DNA of 12,620 nt, taken from positions 1-12,620 of the forward strand of contig JAZULN010000055.1 of the NCBI GenBank assembly GCA_045603125.1, in the 5' to 3' direction. Under the pieces are notes generated by a model. The model was given only the letters and a program-made list of their open reading frames with translations. It was not told where the DNA came from and did no database searches. The position numbers and the translations under genes are program-made. Numbering within the stretch: the stretch's first letter is position 1; each line of letters opens with the position of its first letter. The stretch comes from CAKSFT01 sp045603125. GTDB lineage: Bacteria; Bacillota; Clostridia; UBA1381. Positions 6,272 through 12,620 of the stretch are shown piece by piece.

Positions 6272-7804
6272 TTAGCATACTGGAATAATTAGCTTGTCGC
6301 CCACCTTAATTAAATTCTTATCCTCAATTCCATTTAATTCTTTTATCTCAGCAACCGAAACCGAGTATTTTTTCGCAATATCCCAAAGAGTGTCCCCCGA
6401 CTTCACAAAATAGATTATAACACCGCACTCCCGGTCATTTTCTTCAAACTCAACCCTCGAAATCATTGGGATTTCTGATTTTTCCATAAGATATATATCG
6501 GCTGAGAGAACACACCTTACCTCAACCTCATTTGCCATATTAAGATTATATGCCATATGTTCAGGCAAAATTTTTGCATAGCATAGCATTTTGGCTCTTG
6601 CGTTTTCATCGTCAATCTTAAAGTTTATCGGCACATCTTTTTTGATGCAATGTATCGGAATCTGGCTATTCTCGGTTATGTATAAAACGTATATCTCACA
6701 TCTTCCCTCAACCAGAACCTTTTCATTTTCCACTTCGGTCTTTGTAACAGTCGGCCTTAAAATCACGTTATAAACCGATGAAATCTCAGGCGATTTTCCA
6801 TCGGGTGTTACCACATCTTTCACATTATACTGCATGCTTTTTTTAGATACCATTCTCTCAAATGTCACTTTATCCGAAATCATTTTAGCAGGTTTTCCCG
6901 GGCAGAAACAATCGGACATTATCTCGATTTCATCCACACTATGGGATGTAACTCCGGCAACAATTGAGATATCGACCTCAATGCACCGTGCCTCCTGATC
7001 ATCATCCAAAGCTAAATTAAAGTCATATTCACCAAGATGATACTGGACTTGGCAATCGGAATCCTCCTCCATGTCAAAGATTTCAATAACCTCAGTAAAT
7101 GGGATTTCAGTATCGACAGAATGAATGTTTTTCTCTAAATCCAAATACAAAATACATACCGAAACATTTCCCCTGACTACTGCTTTCCCGGTGATTGCTT
7201 TAACTTCCCGATCAGAAACCGCAACATCCATCTTTAAAATTTCAGAAATCCCCGAAACACCAGCCGGAATTTGGAGTTTTTCCCTTATCGAAAAGGTCGA
7301 CTCCTCTAAAATATTTATATTTTGGGCCTTTACTTTTTCATAGATAGCCTCAACCGCATCTTCATCCATTGATTTTGATACTTCTATCTCCTTTTTACCC
7401 CATAAGATATAATCTACCGCAACAGCCGTTTTTATATTTAGTTTTCTTGAATTTATTAAGTTAAATTCTACCTTCTCCACATCCGACGAGATTTTAGGAA
7501 GCAGTCCACCGGATGCGTCAATTTTATCTATTGTATAGGAAAAATCCATTTCCGACGTAATGGATTTTATACATTCCCCTTCACTTTCAGGGACATATAA
7601 AATGTTATATTTTACTGTCCCTCTTATCTTTATCTCGCCGTCTGAAATCTCCTTTTCGTCAATCCTTGACACTGCATCCACCTGCAGGATTTTTAAAATA
7701 TCGGGCTTTACATCAGGGACAATAATGTCCCCATCGATATACGCAACCCCTGACCCTTTTTGCCTTAATTCCGAAATCTCCACATTTTCCTTTATAAGTT
7801 CCAT
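6272..7804 (-). CDS. sipL: SipL-type spore coat morphogenesis protein (SPOCS/DUF3794 + LysM)
   Basis: The 510-residue protein has the layout of clostridial SipL, a mother-cell protein that binds SpoIVA and anchors the coat on the outer forespore membrane (in Bacillus SpoVID does this job). Three stretches look like SPOCS (DUF3794) beta-rich units, near residues 30-120, 165-260 and 320-420, for example IREKLQIPAGVSGISEIL and VCILYLDLEKNIHSVDTEIPF. A C-terminal LysM domain covers about 463-510 (FVKSGDTLWDIAKKYSVS...NLIKVGDKLIIP). No signal peptide is seen, as expected for a mother-cell cytosolic protein. The ATG at 7804 is preceded, 12 nt away, by AAGGAAGGG. It is monocistronic, with a terminator after it and a sigma-E-like promoter before it. 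The exact orthology to SipL is inferred from domain order. Confidence 0.82.
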   Translation of the reverse strand: MELIKENVEISELRQKGSGVAYIDGDIIVPDVKPDILKILQVDAVSRIDEKEISDGEIKIRGTVKYNILYVPESEGECIKSITSEMDFSYTIDKIDASGGLLPKISSDVEKVEFNLINSRKLNIKTAVAVDYILWGKKEIEVSKSMDEDAVEAIYEKVKAQNINILEESTFSIREKLQIPAGVSGISEILKMDVAVSDREVKAITGKAVVRGNVSVCILYLDLEKNIHSVDTEIPFTEVIEIFDMEEDSDCQVQYHLGEYDFNLALDDDQEARCIEVDISIVAGVTSHSVDEIEIMSDCFCPGKPAKMISDKVTFERMVSKKSMQYNVKDVVTPDGKSPEISSVYNVILRPTVTKTEVENEKVLVEGRCEIYVLYITENSQIPIHCIKKDVPINFKIDDENARAKMLCYAKILPEHMAYNLNMANEVEVRCVLSADIYLMEKSEIPMISRVEFEENDRECGVIIYFVKSGDTLWDIAKKYSVSVAEIKELNGIEDKNLIKVGDKLIIPVC

Positions 7805-7834
7805 TAAAAGACCATTCCCTTCCTTTTAGTAAAT

Positions 7835-7867
7835 AAAAAAGTGTTCATAGTAAATTCTATGAACACT
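7835..7867 (-). terminator. Intrinsic terminator of rhaB
   Basis: On the minus strand an 11-bp perfect stem (plus-strand arms AGTGTTCATAG 7840-7850 and CTATGAACACT 7857-7867, loop of 6) is followed by a T run (complement of 7835-7840). It begins 20 nt after the rhaB stop. The upstream arm overlaps the -10 of the putative sipL promoter. Confidence 0.9.
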
Positions 7868-7882
7868 CTTTTTAAATTATTC
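7854..7882 (-). promoter_or_regulatory. Putative sigma-E promoter of the sipL-like gene
   Basis: The minus strand carries GAATAAT (7876-7882), 14 nt, then CATAGAAT (7854-7861). The sigma-E consensus is about KMATATT-N13/14-CATACAHT; each box differs at one position and the spacing is right. The start would fall near 7847, inside the second arm of the rhaB terminator, so the new transcript would not carry the complete hairpin. sipL is a sigma-E gene in C. difficile, which supports the reading. Confidence 0.6.
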
Positions 7883-7887
7883 TAAAA

Positions 7888-9372
7888 TTAGTTTACCTTA
7901 ACAATCTTTTTCCATTCTTCATATGCCTTGTCCCAAGCATCTGAATCGCAAGGTGTATATTCTGCAATATCAAAGGAGTTTTTAACAATCTTTCTTCCCT
8001 CTGCTAAATCCTTAATTGCGCCGCAAGCAATTCCTTGGCATAAAACATTACCGATACTGGTTGCCTCAACAGGACCTGCGTGAACGGTTCTCTTGGTTGC
8101 GTTTGCGGTAAACTGACAAATCATCTTATCTTTAATACCGCCGCCAACAATATTTATAATGCTATATTCTTTTCCTGTAACCTTTTCCATACCCTCAACT
8201 GTGTGACGATACTTAAATGCAAGGCTCTGTGCGATACATCTTATGATGTCACCCTTAGTCTCTGGAACCTTTTGACCGGTCTTTTCACAGTATTCTCTGA
8301 TTCTTCTTGGCATGTTACCAGGGGTCTGGAATGCCGGATAGTCAGGGTCAATAAAGCTTTCAAACGGAGTTGCAGCATTTGCCTGTTGTTCTAAGTCGTT
8401 GAAACTCAAAACCTCTCCTTCTCTTTCCCATTGACGCTTTGATTCCTGAATCAACCAAAGACCCATGATATTCTTTAAAAATCTTATGGTCTTATCAACG
8501 CCGCCTTCGTTTGTGAAGTTATATTCCAAAGCTTCCTTTGTAACGTTTGGCTCTTTTAATTCAACGCCCATTAGTGACCATGTACCGCTTGATATGTAGA
8601 TAAAGTCGTCTTTGTCAACAACCGGTACAGATGCAACAGCAGAACCTGTATCGTGAGATGCAACGGCAAATACCGGAATCTGACCAACACCCAATTCTTC
8701 TGAAAGTTCAGGTTTTAAGTTGCCGATTTTTTCGCCCGGGTATACCATATCAGCAAATATATCTGATGGGATTCCCATTTTATCTAGTAGCTTCTTCGCC
8801 CACTTATGCTCTCTTGAATCAAACATCTGTGAGGTTGATGCGACTGTATATTCACACTTCTTTTCGCCGGTTAAGAAGAAGTTAAACAGGTCCGGCATAA
8901 ATAGTAATGTTTTTGCGTTATTTATTGATGTATCGTCTGCAAGCTTTGATGCCAACAATTGATACAATGTGTTAAACCAGTTAAATGCGATACCTGTTTC
9001 TTCAAATATCTCTTCCTTTGGAACGATAGCGAACGCCTTATCATACATTCCGTCTGTTCTTGTGTCACGATAGTGATATGGGTTTGCCAAAAGCTTATCG
9101 TTCTTATCTAAAAGTCCGTAGTCAACGCCCCATGTATCGATTCCGATACCGTCGAGATCGCCGTCGCCTGAGTTTACACACTTTAGAATTCCTTGCTTAA
9201 TTTCATGGAAAAGTCTATAAACATCCCAGTAAAATCCGTCATTTACAAGGACCGGGTCGTTTGAAAATCTGTGTTTTTCTTCTAAAGTAATCTTTTCTCC
9301 GTCGAACTTTGCAAGCATCGCTCTTCCGCTTGATGCACCAAAGTCAAATGCCAAAAATTTATAGCTTTTCAT
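7888..9372 (-). CDS. rhaB: Rhamnulokinase
   Basis: This is an FGGY-family sugar kinase that phosphorylates L-rhamnulose to L-rhamnulose 1-phosphate in rhamnose catabolism (cytoplasm, ATP-dependent). Numbered from the ATG at 9372 (494 residues, normal for the family), the N-terminal phosphate loop is FDFGASSGR (9-17). The sugar-site sequence IDTWGVDYGL...YHYRDTRTDGM covers about 78-109. The catalytic base is D241 in SHDTGSAVASVP, followed by SSGTWSL (261-267) and IRFLKNIMGLWLIQE. A C-terminal VGGGIKDKMICQFTANA lines the nucleotide pocket. A GTG at 9381 would add three residues but overlaps the GGAGTGA ribosome binding site, so the ATG is preferred. No isomerase, aldolase, transporter or regulator of rhamnose use is next to it. 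Confidence 0.94.
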   Translation of the reverse strand: MKSYKFLAFDFGASSGRAMLAKFDGEKITLEEKHRFSNDPVLVNDGFYWDVYRLFHEIKQGILKCVNSGDGDLDGIGIDTWGVDYGLLDKNDKLLANPYHYRDTRTDGMYDKAFAIVPKEEIFEETGIAFNWFNTLYQLLASKLADDTSINNAKTLLFMPDLFNFFLTGEKKCEYTVASTSQMFDSREHKWAKKLLDKMGIPSDIFADMVYPGEKIGNLKPELSEELGVGQIPVFAVASHDTGSAVASVPVVDKDDFIYISSGTWSLMGVELKEPNVTKEALEYNFTNEGGVDKTIRFLKNIMGLWLIQESKRQWEREGEVLSFNDLEQQANAATPFESFIDPDYPAFQTPGNMPRRIREYCEKTGQKVPETKGDIIRCIAQSLAFKYRHTVEGMEKVTGKEYSIINIVGGGIKDKMICQFTANATKRTVHAGPVEATSIGNVLCQGIACGAIKDLAEGRKIVKNSFDIAEYTPCDSDAWDKAYEEWKKIVKVN

Positions 9373-9405
9373 TTTTATCACTCCATTTTATAAAATTATA
9401 CAATA

Positions 9406-9434
9406 ATTATATACAAATTTTAACATTATGTCAA
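9406..9434 (-). promoter_or_regulatory. Consensus sigma-A promoter of rhaB
   Basis: The minus strand has a perfect TTGACA (9429-9434), a 17-nt spacer and a perfect TATAAT (9406-9411). The start should fall near 9399, about 27 nt before the rhaB ATG. I see no clear operator dyad or cre-type site around it. The -35 begins 6 nt after the lepA stop. Confidence 0.9.
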
Positions 9435-9439
9435 GGGTA

Positions 9440-11242
9440 TTAGTCTAATTTTAGCACCGACATAAATGCTTCTTGCGGAACTTCAACCGAGCCCACCTGA
9501 CGCATTCTCTTTTTACCTTCCTTTTGCTTTTCCAAAAGCTTCTTCTTTCTTGTTATGTCACCGCCGTAACACTTGGCAAGTACGTCTTTTCTCATAGCCT
9601 TAACCGTCTCACGGGCGATTATCTTATTCCCGATTGCCGCCTGAATCGGCACTTCAAAAAGCTGTCTTGGGATAGATTCTTTAAGCTTTTCCGCCATTCT
9701 TCTTCCCCTGTTATATGCGTTATCCTTATGGACAATGAAGGACAGGGCATCCACCATCTCGCCGTTTAGCAGCATATACAGTTTTACAAGGTCAGAACGT
9801 CGGTAGTCGGTCAGTTCGTAGTCAAAGGATGCATACCCTTTTGTGCGGGATTTTAGTGCATCAAAAAAGTCATAGATAATTTCATTCAATGGAAGTTCAT
9901 AATGGATTTGTGCACGGGTTTCTTCCATATACTTCATATCCTTATAAATTCCACGTCTTTCCTGACAAAGCTCCATAACATTCCCGACAAAATCCACCGG
10001 CACCATAATGTCGGCTTTTACCATCGGCTCTTCCATATAGTCTATCTCAACCGTCGGCGGGAGGTTTGTGGGGTTATCCACCCAAATCATCTCACCATTG
10101 GTCTTATGCACTTTATAGATAACGCTTGGTGCGGTTGTAACAAGGTCAAGGTTATATTCACGCTCTAAGCGTTCCTGAATAATCTCCATATGAAGAAGAC
10201 CTAAAAATCCGCATCGGAAACCAAATCCCAATGCCACCGAGGTCTCCGCCTCAAACATAAGTGCCGCATCGTTTAGCTGAAGCTTTAAAAGTGCCTCTCT
10301 TAAATCATCATACTGAGCACCGTCGGCAGGGTAAATTCCGCAGTAAACCATAGGATTTACCTTCTTATAACCGGGTAGCGGCTCGCTTGCCGGGTTTGTT
10401 GCCAAGGTAACGGTATCCCCAACTTGAGTATCCTGAATGTTTTTGATACTCGCCGCAATATATCCAACCTCGCCGGCAGCTAATTCCGGCAAAGGATTCA
10501 TGCGGTTTGCGTGAAGTGTTCCTACCTCCACCACATCAAACTCGGCTCCGGTCTGCATAAGCCGGATTCTGTCGCCGGTTTTTAATTTGCCTTCCTTCAG
10601 GCGGACATATACGATAACACCTTTATAACTATCGTAATATGAATCGAATATCAGTGCCTTTAGAGGTTTATCCTCATCACCTTTGGGGGACGGGATTTTA
10701 TCAACAATCTCTTCTAAAACACTTTCAATATTTAAACCGGTCTTTGCAGATACTCTTGGTGCATCCTCTGCCGGAATCCCGATAATATCCTCAATCTCTT
10801 TTATAACAAACTCAGGCTGTGCCGAAGGCAGATCAATTTTATTTATAACCGGCACAATCTCTAAGTCGTGATCCAGTGCAAGATAGGTATTTGCCAGAGT
10901 CTGTGCCTCAATCCCTTGCGATGCATCAACCACAAGTATCGCACCCTCGCAAGCCGCAAGGCTTCGTGATACCTCATAGTTAAAGTCCACGTGCCCCGGT
11001 GTGTCTATCAGATTTAGCGTGTAGGTTTCACCGTCATTTGCCTTATATTTTAAGCAAACGGCGTGAGCCTTTATGGTTATACCCCTCTCCCTCTCTAAGT
11101 CCATACTGTCGAGGAGCTGATCTTCCATGTCCCTTTTTTCCACTTCACCCGTCAGTTCTAAAAGACGGTCTGCCAGAGTTGATTTTCCATGGTCGATATG
11201 GGCAATTATGCAAAAGTTTCTGATCTTTTCCTTTTTTATCAT
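9440..11242 (-). CDS. lepA: Elongation factor 4 (LepA), ribosome-associated GTPase
   Basis: EF4 binds the ribosome, promotes back-translocation or rescue of stalled complexes in vitro, and influences 30S biogenesis. The 600-residue protein is full length. The GTPase motifs are AHIDHGKST (G1, 14-22), RGITI (G2, 53-57), DTPGH (G3, 80-84), NKID (G4, 134-137) and SAK (G5, 165-167). Domain II, the EF-G-like domains, and the LepA-specific C-terminal domain follow (GGDITRKKKLLEKQKEGKKR, then VPQEAFMSVL). AGGAGAGA precedes the ATG. It is last in a run with rarA, the TM2 gene and the acetyltransferase gene, 16 nt after the last of these. No hairpin terminator is seen after it, so transcripts may continue into rhaB. 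In many Firmicutes lepA lies upstream of hemW-hrcA; here it does not. Confidence 0.98.
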   Translation of the reverse strand: MIKKEKIRNFCIIAHIDHGKSTLADRLLELTGEVEKRDMEDQLLDSMDLERERGITIKAHAVCLKYKANDGETYTLNLIDTPGHVDFNYEVSRSLAACEGAILVVDASQGIEAQTLANTYLALDHDLEIVPVINKIDLPSAQPEFVIKEIEDIIGIPAEDAPRVSAKTGLNIESVLEEIVDKIPSPKGDEDKPLKALIFDSYYDSYKGVIVYVRLKEGKLKTGDRIRLMQTGAEFDVVEVGTLHANRMNPLPELAAGEVGYIAASIKNIQDTQVGDTVTLATNPASEPLPGYKKVNPMVYCGIYPADGAQYDDLREALLKLQLNDAALMFEAETSVALGFGFRCGFLGLLHMEIIQERLEREYNLDLVTTAPSVIYKVHKTNGEMIWVDNPTNLPPTVEIDYMEEPMVKADIMVPVDFVGNVMELCQERRGIYKDMKYMEETRAQIHYELPLNEIIYDFFDALKSRTKGYASFDYELTDYRRSDLVKLYMLLNGEMVDALSFIVHKDNAYNRGRRMAEKLKESIPRQLFEVPIQAAIGNKIIARETVKAMRKDVLAKCYGGDITRKKKLLEKQKEGKKRMRQVGSVEVPQEAFMSVLKLD

Positions 11243-11258
11243 ATATTCTCTCCTAAAT

Positions 11259-11744
11259 TTATTCTGCTACCTTTATATAATGAGGAATTATATCCTCGTA
11301 GCTTCCGTCTTTTAACCTAAAGCCCCCGGGGATAACTCCAAGCTTTGTAAATCCGATTTTTTCATATAGTTTCAATGCTTTCACATTGTTTTTTACCACC
11401 GCATTAAACTGTAAAATTCGAAACCCCAGTTCACCGGCTTTTTTAATGGAATGGCGAACCAGCATCTCGCCTACGCCCATACCTCTTATGTCGCTTTTTA
11501 CAGCATAGCTTGCATTTGAGATATGTCCGCACCTTCCCACATTATTGGGGTGGAGTATGTATAAACCGATAACTTCGCCGTCTTTAATTGCCAACCCGGT
11601 AAATGACTGGGATTTAAAAAACTTTAGTCCCGTTTCTTCGGTCAGTTCATCCTCCTGAGGAAAAGCCACACCTTCGGCTACAACTTCGTTCCATATTTTG
11701 TTGGTTTCATCTATATATTTTTCATCAAACGGTATAACTTTCAT
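11259..11744 (-). CDS. GNAT-family N-acetyltransferase
   Basis: This is a 161-residue single-domain GNAT enzyme, which transfers an acetyl group from acetyl-CoA to an amine on a small molecule or protein. The acetyl-CoA loop is in motif A, YAVKSDIRGMGVGEMLV (R/Q-x-x-G-x-G form: RGMGVG), followed by the helix RHSIKKAGELGF. Motif B is NAVVKNNVKALKLYEKIGF, with the typical N...A..LYEK.GF pattern. The C-terminus is a short beta strand (EDIIPHYIKV). No signal or membrane segment is seen. The ribosome binding site is TGAGGA before the ATG. Gaps of 20 nt to the TM2 gene and 16 nt to lepA suggest co-transcription. The substrate cannot be read from the sequence; it resembles general phosphinothricin/RimI-like acetyltransferases. 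Confidence 0.88.
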   Translation of the reverse strand: MKVIPFDEKYIDETNKIWNEVVAEGVAFPQEDELTEETGLKFFKSQSFTGLAIKDGEVIGLYILHPNNVGRCGHISNASYAVKSDIRGMGVGEMLVRHSIKKAGELGFRILQFNAVVKNNVKALKLYEKIGFTKLGVIPGGFRLKDGSYEDIIPHYIKVAE

Positions 11745-11764
11745 TTTTATGTCCTCATCTTTTT

Positions 11765-12094
11765 TTAGTCTATAGTGATTTTACCCGATAAAATCCTTGC
11801 ACCATCGATAACTCCCCACAAAAAACCGCCAAAACCAAGGGTGACTAAACTCACAAGAATCTGTAAAATCCCGATTTTAACAGATCCCATATAGAACCTA
11901 CCAACGCCAAGGCATCCTAAAAACATCTGCAATACCCCGGCAATAAACCATGATTTTTGGGATTTTTCCTCAGTGTTGTCCGTTACCCAGTTTTTTTCGC
12001 CGGAAACATAAAAAACTTCCTCAGTTTTTCCATGTCCACAGTATGGGCAAAAGGACTTTTTATCAATATTTTTACCACAAATCTCGCAAAACAT
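11765..12094 (-). CDS. Zinc-ribbon TM2 domain membrane protein
   Basis: This 109-residue protein has two parts. Residues 3-19 hold a compact zinc ribbon (C3xxC6 and C16xxC19, MFCEICGK...SFCPYCGHGK). After a polar linker (20-44), a TM2 domain covers about 46-104: WFIAGVLQMFLGCLGVGRFYMGSVKIGILQILVSL...WGVIDGARILSGK, with two hydrophobic segments joined by the conserved G-x-x-R-F-Y turn and the terminal D-G-ARI motif. The family is widespread and its function is unknown; the ribbon should face the cytosol if the segments form a hairpin. The start is 3 nt after the rarA stop, and AAGGA lies inside the end of rarA, indicating coupling. Confidence 0.85.
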   Translation of the reverse strand: MFCEICGKNIDKKSFCPYCGHGKTEEVFYVSGEKNWVTDNTEEKSQKSWFIAGVLQMFLGCLGVGRFYMGSVKIGILQILVSLVTLGFGGFLWGVIDGARILSGKITID

Positions 12095-12097
12095 ATT

Positions 12098-12620
12098 CTA
12101 TCCGTCCTTTTTTATTTTCTGCCAGTAGTCCTTTGCCGATTTCTCGGTCTTGTTCTCCCCGAAATTATAATAGGTTCTATCCTTGATATTATCTGGAAGA
12201 TACTGTTGTTTTATATAGTTATTTGGGTATGCATGAGGGTATTTATATTCAATTCCCCGTCCAAGTTTCTTAGCACCGCCATAGTGTGCATCTTTTAGGT
12301 GTGCCGGGATATCACCGACATCTATCTTTTCAATATCCATGAGTGCCTCATCTATTGCCGCCGCTGCCGAATTTGACTTTGGTGCCGTTGCGAGTAAAAT
12401 TACGGCTTCAGCAAGTGGAATCCGAGCCTCTGGAAACCCTAACTGCAGTGCACTATCAACACAGGCTTTTACAATAGATATCGCCTGAGGATATGCAAGG
12501 CCAATATCTTCTGCCGCAATTACTAGAAGGCGGCGGCAAATACTTGGCAAATCCCCACCGGCGATCAGCCGTGCCAAATAGTGAAGTCCTGCATCAGGGT
12601 CACTTCCCCTGATTGACTTT
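12098..12620 (-). CDS. rarA: Replication-associated recombination protein RarA/MgsA, C-terminal part
   Basis: The gene enters from the right edge; the last 173 residues and the stop are visible. RarA (MgsA/WRNIP1 family) is a clamp-loader-like AAA+ ATPase that acts at stalled replication forks. The ATPase domain lies outside the window. The visible part is the conserved C-terminal oligomerisation region: KSIRGSDPDAGLHYLARLI at the edge, then GGDLPSICRRLLVIAAEDIGLAYPQA, GFPEARIPLAEAVILLATAPKSN, and the IPAHLKDAHY...YKYPHAYPNNYIKQQYLP signature. The tail ends in a lysine-rich segment. The reading frame is intact to the edge. The stop lies 3 nt before the TM2 gene. Confidence 0.96.
   Translation of the reverse strand, partial: KSIRGSDPDAGLHYLARLIAGGDLPSICRRLLVIAAEDIGLAYPQAISIVKACVDSALQLGFPEARIPLAEAVILLATAPKSNSAAAAIDEALMDIEKIDVGDIPAHLKDAHYGGAKKLGRGIEYKYPHAYPNNYIKQQYLPDNIKDRTYYNFGENKTEKSAKDYWQKIKKDG

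Noticed and set aside
551..10071. Scattered TTATCCAC-like sequences as DnaA boxes or a replication origin
   Set aside because: They are single matches inside xseA and lepA, with no clustering, no A+T-rich unwinding element and no dnaA or dnaN nearby.
9473..11315. Several plus-strand open frames opposite lepA and the acetyltransferase gene
   Set aside because: They are antisense shadows of conserved genes, with no recognisable domains or start signals.
11950..12298. Plus-strand frames opposite the TM2 and rarA genes with hydrophobic translations
   Set aside because: The hydrophobicity mirrors the complementary strand of real genes; no initiation site fits.

Overview
The window comes from a low-GC, endospore-forming member of the Firmicutes, most likely a clostridium. 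The signs are A+T-rich spacers, purine-rich ribosome binding sites, strong TTGACA/TATAAT promoters, and four sporulation or germination genes (spoIIR, sleB, ypeB, and a sipL-type gene with SPOCS and LysM domains). A SipL-type rather than a Bacillus SpoVID-type coat protein favours Clostridia. The sequence alone does not allow a species call.

Layout, left to right. (1) 1-1956, minus strand: nusB-xseA-xseB-ispA, a tightly packed housekeeping operon (antitermination factor, exonuclease VII, start of a polyprenyl diphosphate synthase cut by the window edge), with its own sigma-A promoter at 2007-2035. (2) 2052-4575: a forespore/germination block. spoIIR (minus) is divergent from sleB-ypeB (plus) across a 101-bp spacer, and sleB-ypeB ends in a strong terminator. 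(3) 4618-5888: a monocistronic class-C beta-lactamase-fold serine hydrolase with its own promoter and terminator. (4) 5948-6118: a tRNA-Leu(CAA) unit with near-perfect promoter and terminator. (5) 6119-6235: a short spacer rich in inverted repeats. (6) 6272-7804, minus: the sipL-like spore coat gene. (7) 7888-9372, minus: a lone rhamnulokinase gene with a perfect consensus promoter. (8) 9440-12620, minus: the run rarA (partial)-TM2 protein-GNAT-lepA with gaps of 3-20 nt.

How the genes work together. SpoIIR is the forespore signal that triggers pro-sigma-E processing in the mother cell. SipL-type proteins belong to the sigma-E coat programme, and a good sigma-E-like promoter lies in front of this gene, inside the terminator of the gene before it. 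SleB and YpeB are made in the forespore and degrade cortex at germination. Three stages of the spore cycle are therefore encoded within about 6 kb, although not as one operon. The rest is housekeeping.

I see no phage, transposase, CRISPR array, toxin-antitoxin pair or defence system, and no clear novel multi-gene system. The most useful leads are the sigma-E-like promoter overlapping a terminator, the SleB reduced to its catalytic domain, the inverted-repeat spacer and the isolated rhaB.
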